Shown one piece after another: positions 8,692-16,751 of a stretch of 54,928 nucleotides of DNA; the stretch's first letter is position 1, and each line of letters begins with the position of its first letter. The DNA comes from Lentilactobacillus kefiri. Lineage in GTDB: Bacteria; Bacillota; Bacilli; Lactobacillales; Lactobacillaceae. The stretch covers positions 1 to 54,928 of the forward strand of contig NZ_BJVK01000014.1 in assembly GCF_007989105.1 (NCBI RefSeq). The letters are read 5' to 3'. The notes beneath the pieces are model-generated. The model was not told the DNA's origin. It saw nothing but the letters and a program-made list of their open reading frames with translations, and made no database searches. The position numbers were made by a program, and so were the translations under genes.

Positions 8692-9159
8692 CTATTTCGA
8701 GTATGATTTGTAAACCGGAGAGCGAAAGAGGTCAACGTAAGCTTTTCCACCGGAGTAGTCTCGAAGAACTTTGATTCGTTGCTTTTCAACTGTCCGGTGG
8801 GTAATCCGCCAACCTTTGTCACTTTGGTATGCTTTCTTAGCATAAGCATTAAAGGTATATCGGCTGGTGCCTTTAATTTTAGCGACAGCTAATTTTCGAT
8901 AGCCTTTCCAGCTTGATTTAAACAGGGTGTGCTTTTTGCCTTTATATTTTTGAGTAACCGAATACTTATTGACTTGTGTCAGGCAAAATTTCCCATTAAC
9001 GTAGGAATACCAGTTGCCCCGCCAGCTGGTGGGGGTGGTGGTTCGGATCTTGCCAACTTTATAGTAAGTATCAGCGGCATGAACAGGTTGCGTATTTGAA
9101 ACAATGGTGATGGTCAAACTCGCTGCAGCGGCTGCAGCAATTTTAAGTAAGGTATTCAT
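8692..9159 (-). CDS. Small secreted protein of unknown function
   Basis: 155 residues. Cleavable signal peptide (MNTLLKIAAAAAASLTITI, cleavage after VHAA, about residue 29). The mature part is basic, rich in Lys, Tyr and Trp, begins TTTPTSWRGNWYSY and is probably all-beta. It distantly resembles the secreted proteins at 29775-30221 and 48469-48882 (GTP...LRG after the signal peptide), as if one family of short exported proteins has spread through the chromosome. AGGAGATTTTAA precedes the ATG. No enzymatic motif is recognised. Confidence 0.85.
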   Translation of the reverse strand: MNTLLKIAAAAAASLTITIVSNTQPVHAADTYYKVGKIRTTTPTSWRGNWYSYVNGKFCLTQVNKYSVTQKYKGKKHTLFKSSWKGYRKLAVAKIKGTSRYTFNAYAKKAYQSDKGWRITHRTVEKQRIKVLRDYSGGKAYVDLFRSPVYKSYSK

Positions 9160-9347
9160 TTAAAATCTCCTAAAAGGATACTAGCCAAACATGGGTTGTT
9201 TGACGACTACGTAACTAAGATTTCCAGGTTATATTCATGAACTATAACTTATGGCACATGGGGTTGTCAAATATTCAGCTGTCATGGAACTGCTCAAAAT
9301 AGCGGTGGATAGGTGATCGCATGCGTTTATTCAAGTTGAAGAGAAAC

Positions 9348-9383
9348 AAAAAAGGACCACAAACATTTTGTTTGTGGTCCTTT
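9348..9383 (-). terminator. Terminator of the MMPL transporter gene
   Basis: Perfect stem AAAGGACCACAAAC / GTTTGTGGTCCTTT with a T run on the minus strand. Confidence 0.9.
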
Positions 9384-9398
9384 GACATCTGGATATGA

Positions 9399-12350
9399 TT
9401 AATCTTTATTTTTAGTTCGACGAATTGGATGATCTTTTTCCTGTTGTTCAACAGATTTATCATACATCTTGTCTTTGACGTAAGGGTAAGTCCATTTAAC
9501 CATTGCTGACATGATAATTGGTAATGTCAGAACAAGAATAATCAAACCAACGATTACCGTCATGGCAACCTGAATCAGTGTCAAAACATTTGATGGAATC
9601 AATGCGGCAAATGTTCCACCAAGGATGATGGCAGCTGAGATAACCACGGTTCCAATGATTGTGGCCGAATTCAAAATTCGACGACGGACATCTGGAATTG
9701 CGGCCGCGTCACCACGATACCTCATCATTAGGAAGATACTGTAATCGACTCCCAATGCGACCAGCATGATAAAGCTGAAGAATGGGGTGTTCCAAGTAAG
9801 CATGTCCTGGAACAGCAGATATCCTGACAACCACTTGGTGATTTGAAGAGCACCAAGGTAGGTGACAATCAAAGTACCGATAATGGTAATTGCCTGAACA
9901 AGGGATCGGGTTACGATCATTAAGGCTAAGCCAATTCCGACCAGCATAATGACAACGGTTCTGAAGAAGTCACCGTTAGCAATCTTTTGCAGGTCAGACG
10001 TTTGTGAACTTTGACCGCCAATTGCAACCTTGGCATTCTTTAAGCTCGTTCCCTTCATCTTGGCATTTACATCACGCGTAATGGTTCGAATGCGTTTTGC
10101 AGATTTTGTACTACTTGGATCTGAATTTAAGATGACAGTGATTTTGGTAACCTTACGATTCTTTGACATGAACGCATCAAGTGATGGGGTAAATGACGAA
10201 CTCTTGATACTTGCTGCAGGCATGTAGAAGGTGTTGCCCATGTAAGATTTTTGCATTTCCTTGAGATATTGGTTAACAGTGTTTGTTCCGTTGGCAACTT
10301 GATCCAAACCGGAATTAGCAGATGTTAAGCCGGTTTGTAATTCCTGCATTTGGCTCTGCAGTTCCTTCATTTTAGAACTCAAAGTCTGAACGCCGGAATT
10401 AACTTGAGAACTGCCACTAGCAACGGTTTGAGCACCTGAAACCAATGAAGCGCTGTTGGAATTCAAACGGCTTGCACCACTGCTGATGCGGTTAAGACCG
10501 CTGGAGAATGGTGAGACCTGTGAATTCAAGCGACCAAGTCCGGAAGACAATTGGCTTGAACCTGATTGCAAAGCACGCATCCGAGCTCGGAGGGCTTTAA
10601 GCTTGGCGGTTTGACTCCTGACTTGGGAAATTCCCGTGTTAAGTCGTTGACTGCCGGAAGCTAGCCGACCGACACCGGATTGAAGTTGAGAGGTGCTGGA
10701 ACTTAATTGTTGTGAACCACTTGCCAGGCTGCTGACACCAGCGGTGTAGGAAGTGACTCCCTGACTCAGCTGTTGGGCACCTGACTCAAGTTTACTTGCA
10801 CCATCGGCAAGCTTTTCAACTTGAGCGATACTATCTGAAGTATTTGAACTGGCCAGCTTTTCGTTGGCACTCTTTAATCCTTTTTGAACTTTCTTGATTC
10901 CTTGGTTGGCTTCATTCAAGCCGGTTGTTAAACTTTCCAGTTGACTGCGTAAGTACAAGGAATCAATCTTGGTTCCACCCGGACGGGTAACTGAGGCAAC
11001 GCTCTTAACGCCGGGTTCTGAATTCAAATAACCGGTTAATTGATCAATCTCAGCTAAATGTTCCTGAGTGTTCATTGGTTTTTTGTTTTGAATGTAAACC
11101 GTTGTTGGACCGGACATTCCGGCAGGGTAGTGATCTTGAATCACGTTATACCCGGCTTTTGATTGAACAGAGTTTGGTAATTCATCAGCGTTATTGAAGT
11201 TCAGCTTTTGAGTGCCGACAAGTAAAAGTGGTAATGCGGCAATAATCAAAATACCAACCATAATAAAACTGTGTGAGAGAGTGAATTTTGAAAGGAAGTT
11301 CCACAAGAAGCTGCGGTCATGAGCATCGAGATTCTTGCTTGGCCAAAATAGACGTTTACCAAGGGTGGACATGAAGAACATATTTAATGTCAATAAGACC
11401 ATCAATAAGATGGCAACACCAACGGCAACGGCGACTCCTGAACGATAGAAGGAGAATTTAGCCAGAGACAGTGCAGCAAATCCGATTAAGACGGATGAAC
11501 CACTGTATAAGATCGTTCTGCCGGCATGCCGTTGAGCAGTCCTGGCAGCCGTCGTGGCAGCTTCACCCTTTTTAATTTCTTCCTTAAATCTGTCATAAAG
11601 CAATATATTGTAATCGGTCCCGATTCCAAACAGAACCACCACAAGAAAGACTTGGGTAAAGTTGGAAATTGGGAAATTCCAACGTTCAGCCAAATTCATG
11701 ACTAAATCAAGCGATAATAGATAGGAAACACCAACCGTTAATAATGAAATGACTGGAATTAAGAAGGATCGGAAAACGATAATCAGGACAATGAAAATAA
11801 AGATTGCCGCAATAATTTCAGTCTTTTGAAGTCCTTGTTCAGTGACAGTTGAGAAGTCTTCGTTCAAAATGTCACTACCAGTGACATAGGTTCTCAACCC
11901 GGGAGTTTTGATCTTATTTAAGATCTTGTCCGTTTGGCCCCGAACCTTATCCTTCTTTGGCACTGTAATCATCACCATCTGAGTGGTGTTATCTTTGGAT
12001 TGCAGTTGCTGCTTGGCTGCTTCATTATCACTTGGAGCAGTTACAGAAGTGATATGTAATTCCGGATCATTTTTGATGGAATTAGTTGCATCTTGGATCT
12101 GAAGGGTTTGCTCGTCACTGAGTTTGCCGTGTTTGTTGTTAAACACCGCAATCAATGTCCGGACATTCTTGCCCCCCTCATATTTCTTTTCGATTGTATT
12201 CGCTACTTCACTTTGAACCGAAGAGGGAAGCTGGACAGCCCCCTTTTCGTGGACTAATTGGGAAATATTTGGAAGTGTAAACAGTGCAACCAATATTAAT
12301 CCAATCCAAATGATCAGCGATAACATATGTTTTTCTTTGAACTTCTGCAT
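9399..12350 (-). CDS. MMPL/RND-superfamily exporter
   Basis: 983 residues with classical duplicated RND topology. TM1 (about 9-28) and an extracellular domain are followed by TM2-6 (about 180-375, with FGIGTDYNILLYDRFKEE). A second large extracellular domain (about 400-755) holds a long coiled run of SG-LSSG/QSG repeats such as LASGSQQLSSSTSQLQSG, and TM7-12 follow (LVALGVDYSIFLMMRYRG). The two GTDYNILL/GVDYSIFL motifs carry the proton-relay Asp residues. MMPL proteins export lipids, drugs or peptides. ATG 12350 has AAAGGAAG at proper distance. The gene diverges from a TetR regulator, which probably controls it. Confidence 0.95.
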   Translation of the reverse strand: MQKFKEKHMLSLIIWIGLILVALFTLPNISQLVHEKGAVQLPSSVQSEVANTIEKKYEGGKNVRTLIAVFNNKHGKLSDEQTLQIQDATNSIKNDPELHITSVTAPSDNEAAKQQLQSKDNTTQMVMITVPKKDKVRGQTDKILNKIKTPGLRTYVTGSDILNEDFSTVTEQGLQKTEIIAAIFIFIVLIIVFRSFLIPVISLLTVGVSYLLSLDLVMNLAERWNFPISNFTQVFLVVVLFGIGTDYNILLYDRFKEEIKKGEAATTAARTAQRHAGRTILYSGSSVLIGFAALSLAKFSFYRSGVAVAVGVAILLMVLLTLNMFFMSTLGKRLFWPSKNLDAHDRSFLWNFLSKFTLSHSFIMVGILIIAALPLLLVGTQKLNFNNADELPNSVQSKAGYNVIQDHYPAGMSGPTTVYIQNKKPMNTQEHLAEIDQLTGYLNSEPGVKSVASVTRPGGTKIDSLYLRSQLESLTTGLNEANQGIKKVQKGLKSANEKLASSNTSDSIAQVEKLADGASKLESGAQQLSQGVTSYTAGVSSLASGSQQLSSSTSQLQSGVGRLASGSQRLNTGISQVRSQTAKLKALRARMRALQSGSSQLSSGLGRLNSQVSPFSSGLNRISSGASRLNSNSASLVSGAQTVASGSSQVNSGVQTLSSKMKELQSQMQELQTGLTSANSGLDQVANGTNTVNQYLKEMQKSYMGNTFYMPAASIKSSSFTPSLDAFMSKNRKVTKITVILNSDPSSTKSAKRIRTITRDVNAKMKGTSLKNAKVAIGGQSSQTSDLQKIANGDFFRTVVIMLVGIGLALMIVTRSLVQAITIIGTLIVTYLGALQITKWLSGYLLFQDMLTWNTPFFSFIMLVALGVDYSIFLMMRYRGDAAAIPDVRRRILNSATIIGTVVISAAIILGGTFAALIPSNVLTLIQVAMTVIVGLIILVLTLPIIMSAMVKWTYPYVKDKMYDKSVEQQEKDHPIRRTKNKD

Positions 12351-12450
12351 TAAATTTCTTCCTTTCATTATCTAGTGATTGATATTATTCTCTTGTTTAA
12401 ATTTAGACACTTGTATAAGCAACAATAAGATGATAAACTCAGCGTGGATA

Positions 12451-12477
12451 TGACGCAAGGGACAGTTTGTTGCGTTA
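12451..12477. promoter_or_regulatory. Probable TetR operator in the MMPL-TetR divergent region
   Basis: Inverted half-sites TGACGCAA (12451-12458) and TTGCGTTA (12470-12477) around an 11-base centre. It lies 49 bases before the TetR start and about 100 bases before the MMPL start. Assignment as operator is inference from symmetry and position. Confidence 0.6.
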
Positions 12478-12525
12478 GTTCAAAATTAGACAAAATTCAA
12501 TAATTGCAAAATCTGAGGCCTAAAA

Positions 12526-13104
12526 ATGAAATATGATTTAACTAAAAAACCAACGCGTGGGGCACAACGAACCTTGGGATTATTTTCCAATACAATGTTC
12601 GAACTTCTTTCGGAAGAACCTTTCGAAAAAATCAGTGTCAATAAAATTTGTGATATCAGTAATTTTCCAAGAGCCACTTTTTATAATTATTTTGATGATA
12701 AGTTCGACCTGGTTGATTATTGCTGGTATGTAATTGCACAAGACATTGAAGTTGATAAAGTCACTAAGGTAAAATCCAATCAATCTCTGATTGTATACTT
12801 CGATCGCTTATACGACGTTTTTAAAAGCAATCAGCACTTATTGGATAACATTCTTCAGTACAATGATTTTTCCGGTCAATTGGTTAACAGCTTTATTAAT
12901 TACTTTAAAGACAAGATGCAGGAAATATTGTCCAAGACCATTGATTATTCGAAAACCGGCCTGCCAGTTGAACTGATTGCCGATCATTGTAGTGAGACAG
13001 TCATTCTGGTGCTGAAATGGATCTTTTTAAAACATCATGATGCAAATAAACAGCTTGCCCATGAATATTTACAGAAACTGCTAAACCTCGATCAATTCAT
13101 TTAG
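12526..13104 (+). CDS. TetR/AcrR family transcriptional regulator
   Basis: 192 residues. N-terminal helix-turn-helix: FEKISVNKICDISNFPRATF followed by YNYFDDKFDLVDY, the TetR signature (residues about 27-62). The C-terminal two thirds are helical and ligand-binding. It is divergent from the MMPL exporter and most likely represses it and itself through the inverted repeat at 12451-12477. The family of the effector domain resembles the short regulators paired with lactobacillus MMPL pumps (inference). AGGCCTAAAA precedes the ATG. Confidence 0.93.
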   Translation: MKYDLTKKPTRGAQRTLGLFSNTMFELLSEEPFEKISVNKICDISNFPRATFYNYFDDKFDLVDYCWYVIAQDIEVDKVTKVKSNQSLIVYFDRLYDVFKSNQHLLDNILQYNDFSGQLVNSFINYFKDKMQEILSKTIDYSKTGLPVELIADHCSETVILVLKWIFLKHHDANKQLAHEYLQKLLNLDQFI

Positions 13105-13259
13105 TAAACTTCGAGGCCAACAGTTCAATGTCTATATATTAACATGATCTCAGATCGGATGAACCGACCTTTCATGAAAAAACTGGGCGAAGCAACATCT
13201 ATTATATCAAATTTACTGTTCATTTGTGAGTCAACTTGGAATGTGTTACCATGCTATTT

Positions 13260-13279
13260 AAACATCTAAATAGATGTTT
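13260..13279. promoter_or_regulatory. Perfect palindrome upstream of the DUF2316 gene
   Basis: AAACATCTA-AA-TAGATGTTT, nine-base arms, 32 bases before the start of the next gene. GGAATGT and ACATTCC half-sites flank it (about 13238 and 13281). Probably a dimeric regulator site; the regulator is unknown. Confidence 0.6.
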
Positions 13280-13310
13280 GAAACATTCCATTTGATAAGG
13301 AAGTGACAGA

Positions 13311-13610
13311 ATGGTACTAACTGGAGATGAAGCAGCTGCAACAAAGCAGGAGCTGCAGGGTAACTTCGATTTATCAGGAATTACTTTGCAAATGGCAGCA
13401 GTTGATTTAAAATCCACACCGGAACATATTCAAGATGTAATGAATTTAAAAAATTGTAGAATTGAAGAGCCTTGGGTGCTTCGAAACTACTTAATTAAAA
13501 TAATTTTGTTTCAAGGAAAAGAACCTTACTCATTCTCTAAATTGATGGGCGATCCAAAACGATTCAGCTTCTTGAACGATCAGTTTATTGATCGTGGCAA
13601 GTTGGCTTAA
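13311..13610 (+). CDS. DUF2316 family protein
   Basis: 99 residues matching my memory of DUF2316: ATKQELQGNFDLSGITLQ, then LKSTPEHIQDVMNLK, RIEEPWVLRNYLI and a C-terminal FIDRGKL. The first half looks like a helix-turn-helix (residues about 22-55), so a DNA-binding role is possible but unproven. AAGGAAGTGACAGA precedes ATG 13311. It is monocistronic with its own strong terminator and a palindromic operator upstream. Confidence 0.88.
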   Translation: MVLTGDEAAATKQELQGNFDLSGITLQMAAVDLKSTPEHIQDVMNLKNCRIEEPWVLRNYLIKIILFQGKEPYSFSKLMGDPKRFSFLNDQFIDRGKLA

Positions 13611-13665
13611 TTGACGGATCTTCAATTTCAAGAAAATAATCAAGAATATCAAATAGGTTAGGTTA

Positions 13666-13707
13666 GGGGGCAAAATGCAAAATAATTGCATTTTACCCCC
13701 TATTTTT
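13666..13707 (+). terminator. Terminator of the DUF2316 gene
   Basis: Arms GGGGG-AAAATGCAA / TTGCATTTT-CCCCC, then TATTTTT. It ends just before the amidase ribosome site. Confidence 0.9.
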
Positions 13708-13720
13708 GAAGGTGAATATT

Positions 13721-14956
13721 TTGAATGTTGAGCATTTTCGTCCAAACCCGGATGGCCCAGATGGGTTGCCCATCCAAGTCCAGCCGGCTTTATATAAAGC
13801 GTTCGATAAGGGGCAGTATGGTAACTATGATCTTGCCAATCGGCCAACCGATATGAAAATCAATTACATTGTCATTCATAATACTGAAACCAGCTATGAA
13901 GAGGCAATTCGGTTGTTTTCAACGCCGACGGCCACATCTGCAAACTACGTTGTCAGGTCCGTGGATGGGGCCGTCTCTGAAATGGTCCGGCCGCAAAATG
14001 TCGCTTGGCATGCCGGCAACTGGTACATAAATGCCCATTCAATCGGCATTGAGCATGAGGGTTATGCCAAGGATGGCCGAACTTGGTTTACTGAAAATAT
14101 GTATCAAACGTCTGCCAACTTGGTCAAATATCTGGCGGCCAAGTACGATATTCCTTTGGATCGTCAGCATATCATCGGCCATGATAATGTGCCGGGGTTA
14201 ACGCCAGCGGCACAAAAGGGGATGCACTGGGATCCGGGAACCTATTGGGACTGGCAGCATTATTTTGACCTGTTGGGAGCGGATTTAAAGCAAAATACCG
14301 GTGACGGCAGTTCAAGAATCATCACCATTACTCCCGACCCGAAAGCCAACCTCTTGCCGCAATGTGGCGAAAAAGTGACCGATAACGGCACTGAGTTACC
14401 CATCACCGGTTCCAACTTTGTTTACCTATATAAAGGACCTGCTTTTTCCGCCGGTCTTATCTCGGACAAAGACTTTTCTTCGAGACAAACCGGAACCTTT
14501 GAAGCTGATGACTGGAGTGATAAGGCAACCTATGGCCAACAGTTTTGTAAGCTTGGCGAAGAGGGCGACTGGACTGAAATTGACTATGGCGGTCAAAGTG
14601 CCTGGTTTTATAATCCTGGAGGAGCTAATTCAACCGATTCGAAAGGTCAACTTGTAAAATCTGTTGGATCAAAGGACGTCCCCATATATGGCTGTGCCTA
14701 TCCGGACAATCAAATTCTGGAGAAAAACCAAGTATCAGGTGTCACGCCAACCACAATCTATCAAATTAAACCTGGACGGAAATATGTATATGGCGGAACC
14801 GTCAGGGGAGATTATTTCAACTCACACTTTGATTCGGCTGGAGATGGGAATGTTATTCAAGGGACAGAGGAATACTATCAGATTCAGTTTAATCACCGAA
14901 TTGCTTTCATAAAAGCCGCAGATGCAGAGCTAAATTCAAGAACATCAATATCGTGA
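13721..14956 (+). CDS. N-acetylmuramoyl-L-alanine amidase (Amidase_2) with C-terminal SH3-like part
   Basis: 411 residues. Residues about 40-185 form an Amidase_2/PGRP domain: INYIVIHNTE (first zinc His), GNWYINAHSIGIEHEGY, then HIIGHDNVPG and MHWDPGTYWDW (second His and Asp region). It cuts the muramoyl-alanine bond in peptidoglycan. The C-terminal half holds SH3-like repeats (LYKGPAFSAGLISD, KYVYGGTVRGDYF). No signal peptide is present with any available start, so export would need a holin, lysis or another route. I chose TTG 13721, seven bases behind GAAGGTG. Monocistronic. Confidence 0.88.
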   Translation: MNVEHFRPNPDGPDGLPIQVQPALYKAFDKGQYGNYDLANRPTDMKINYIVIHNTETSYEEAIRLFSTPTATSANYVVRSVDGAVSEMVRPQNVAWHAGNWYINAHSIGIEHEGYAKDGRTWFTENMYQTSANLVKYLAAKYDIPLDRQHIIGHDNVPGLTPAAQKGMHWDPGTYWDWQHYFDLLGADLKQNTGDGSSRIITITPDPKANLLPQCGEKVTDNGTELPITGSNFVYLYKGPAFSAGLISDKDFSSRQTGTFEADDWSDKATYGQQFCKLGEEGDWTEIDYGGQSAWFYNPGGANSTDSKGQLVKSVGSKDVPIYGCAYPDNQILEKNQVSGVTPTTIYQIKPGRKYVYGGTVRGDYFNSHFDSAGDGNVIQGTEEYYQIQFNHRIAFIKAADAELNSRTSIS

Positions 14957-15121
14957 GTCCACCGTAAATTAGCGATGAACTCATTTTTGCTGCTCAAGTG
15001 TCATGAAATATGACATAGATAACTAGCCTAATTGCTTGTCCGAGCTTTAATTAGAGAAACGTATCATCTGCATGTCAGGTATTGGTATATGTCTAAGTAT
15101 CCCGTTATTTTCAATTAACCA

Positions 15122-15149
15122 TTGACATTTATAAAAATGGGTATATATT
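15122..15149 (+). promoter_or_regulatory. Promoter of aspA
   Basis: TTGACA (15122-15127), 16-base spacer, TATATT (15144-15149), about 50 bases before the start codon. Confidence 0.7.
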
Positions 15150-15200
15150 AATAAACGTAAACCGATGTTATAAAACATTACATGAAATGAGGGATTGAGA

Positions 15201-16622
15201 ATGAGAATTGAAAAAGATTGTATCGGAGAAATGTTTGTACCGGATAATGTGTTGTACGGAATCCATTCACTACGGGCAAAGCACAACTTTCCGATCACTG
15301 ATGAACGGGTAGATCACGCCATTATTCAAAGCTACTTACAAATTAAGAAGGCTGCCGCCCTTGCAAACGAAAAAGCAGGGACGCTGGACAAACAAAAAAG
15401 CGCCTTAATCATCTCTGCCTGCAATCAATTGTTATTCTCAAATGACTACAGTGCCTTTATCGTTCCTGCAATTCAGGGCGGGGCTGGGACTTCAACCAAC
15501 ATGAACGTGAATGAGGTGGTTGCCCAGTTGGCTATGCGGATAAGTGCCCAAGGCGGCAAGTCGGCCACAGAAATTAAGCCAAATGATGATGTGAACCAGT
15601 CACAGTCAACTAATGATACATATCCAACTGCTGGGAAAATGGCAATGCTAAAACGTTTGTCACCATTACTGACATCAATTCAAAAACTAGTTGACACTTT
15701 GTCTGATAAGGCCGAAGAATATCAATCTGCTATTAAAGTTGGTCGAACCCAGCTTCAAGATGCTGTTCCAACAACATTTGGCAAAACATTTTCAGCATAT
15801 GCTTCCATGTTCAAACGAGATTTGGCTAGATTGAAGCATGCCGAAAAAGTCTTGTCACAAGTCAACCTTGGCGGGACTGCCATTGGAACCGGCATTAATG
15901 CAACCGAAGAATACGAAGCGGTCGTTGTTCCGGCGCTTAATCAATATTCCCATCTTTCATTACATCAGGCTGGTAACTTGATCGATGCCACTCAAAATAG
16001 TGATGCATTCGTGACAATTTCCGGTGCGATGAAGTCTTTGGCAGCTGATTTATCCAAATTCAGTAATGACCTTCGTCTTTTATCCAGCGGTCCTCAAGCC
16101 GGCCTCAACGAAATTGAATTGCCAAAGAAAGCCGCCGGTTCATCCATTATGCCTGGGAAGGTTAACCCGATTATTCCCGAGGTTGTTAACCAGGTTGCCT
16201 TTGAGACAATTGGCAACGATGTGACAGTTACCATGGCAGCTGAAAGCGGTCAGCTTGAATTGAACGCCTTTGAGCCGATCATGTTCAAAAGTATTTTAAC
16301 CAGTGAGCAGCATTTGGCTCGGGCCATTGATACATTGGTTGACAATTGTGTCAGCGGAATTACCGTTAACACGGATTACTGCCGTGATGAGGTTGAACAT
16401 TCTTCAATCGCCGCCACTGTTCTTTCACCACTGTTGGGTTATGAAAAGACAACCGCCCTTATTAAAGAGGCCCTTGCCACTAAGCAATCGGCTAAAGAAA
16501 TTGTTAAACAAAAGGAACTCCTTCCCGATGCTTTGGTTGATAATCTATTTTCACCGGAAGTTTTAACCAATGTCAGCAAGGTTAAGGATGAACAATCCGT
16601 TGCCGGTTCAACTTTAAATTAA
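15201..16622 (+). CDS. aspA: Aspartate ammonia-lyase (fumarase/aspartase superfamily)
   Basis: 473 residues. Superfamily signature GSSIMPGKVNP is present, with the substrate-site stretches GGAGTSTNMNVNEV, NQSQSTNDTYPT and VGRTQLQDAVPTTFG. The N-terminus (RIEKDCIGEM-VPDNVLYGIHSLRA) fits aspartase better than fumarase C. The reaction is aspartate to fumarate plus ammonia, in the cytoplasm; in lactic acid bacteria the fumarate can be used as electron acceptor or for malate. ATG 15201 follows AGGG at seven bases. It is monocistronic with a good promoter and terminator. With ppcA in this window it suggests an anaplerotic C4 branch (inference). Confidence 0.95.
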   Translation: MRIEKDCIGEMFVPDNVLYGIHSLRAKHNFPITDERVDHAIIQSYLQIKKAAALANEKAGTLDKQKSALIISACNQLLFSNDYSAFIVPAIQGGAGTSTNMNVNEVVAQLAMRISAQGGKSATEIKPNDDVNQSQSTNDTYPTAGKMAMLKRLSPLLTSIQKLVDTLSDKAEEYQSAIKVGRTQLQDAVPTTFGKTFSAYASMFKRDLARLKHAEKVLSQVNLGGTAIGTGINATEEYEAVVVPALNQYSHLSLHQAGNLIDATQNSDAFVTISGAMKSLAADLSKFSNDLRLLSSGPQAGLNEIELPKKAAGSSIMPGKVNPIIPEVVNQVAFETIGNDVTVTMAAESGQLELNAFEPIMFKSILTSEQHLARAIDTLVDNCVSGITVNTDYCRDEVEHSSIAATVLSPLLGYEKTTALIKEALATKQSAKEIVKQKELLPDALVDNLFSPEVLTNVSKVKDEQSVAGSTLN

Positions 16623-16635
16623 TGATTTGTCATGG

Positions 16636-16664
16636 AAGTCAGCCCACAAAAGGCTGGCTTTTTT
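16636..16664 (+). terminator. Terminator of aspA
   Basis: AGTCAGCC / GGCTGGCT stem followed by T6. Confidence 0.85.
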
Positions 16665-16709
16665 GCTTTCATGCATTTTCGGGAAAAGCCCCACTATTTT
16701 AAATAGCGA

Positions 16710-16732
16710 TATAATTGAGTTGTCTAGACAAC
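16710..16732 (+). promoter_or_regulatory. -10 element and 14-base palindrome before the P-type ATPase
   Basis: TATAAT (16710-16715) is followed four bases later by the perfect palindrome GTTGTCTAGACAAC (16719-16732), which would sit over the transcription start. This is a classical operator position; the regulator is unknown. Confidence 0.6.
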
Positions 16733-16751
16733 AGTTTGGGGTGATGCTTGT

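Noticed and set aside
10300-10900. Repetitive stretch in the MMPL gene as a possible repeat array or CRISPR
   Set aside because: The periodicity is a protein-level SG/LSSG heptad pattern inside an intact reading frame; DNA repeats are not exact and no spacers exist.
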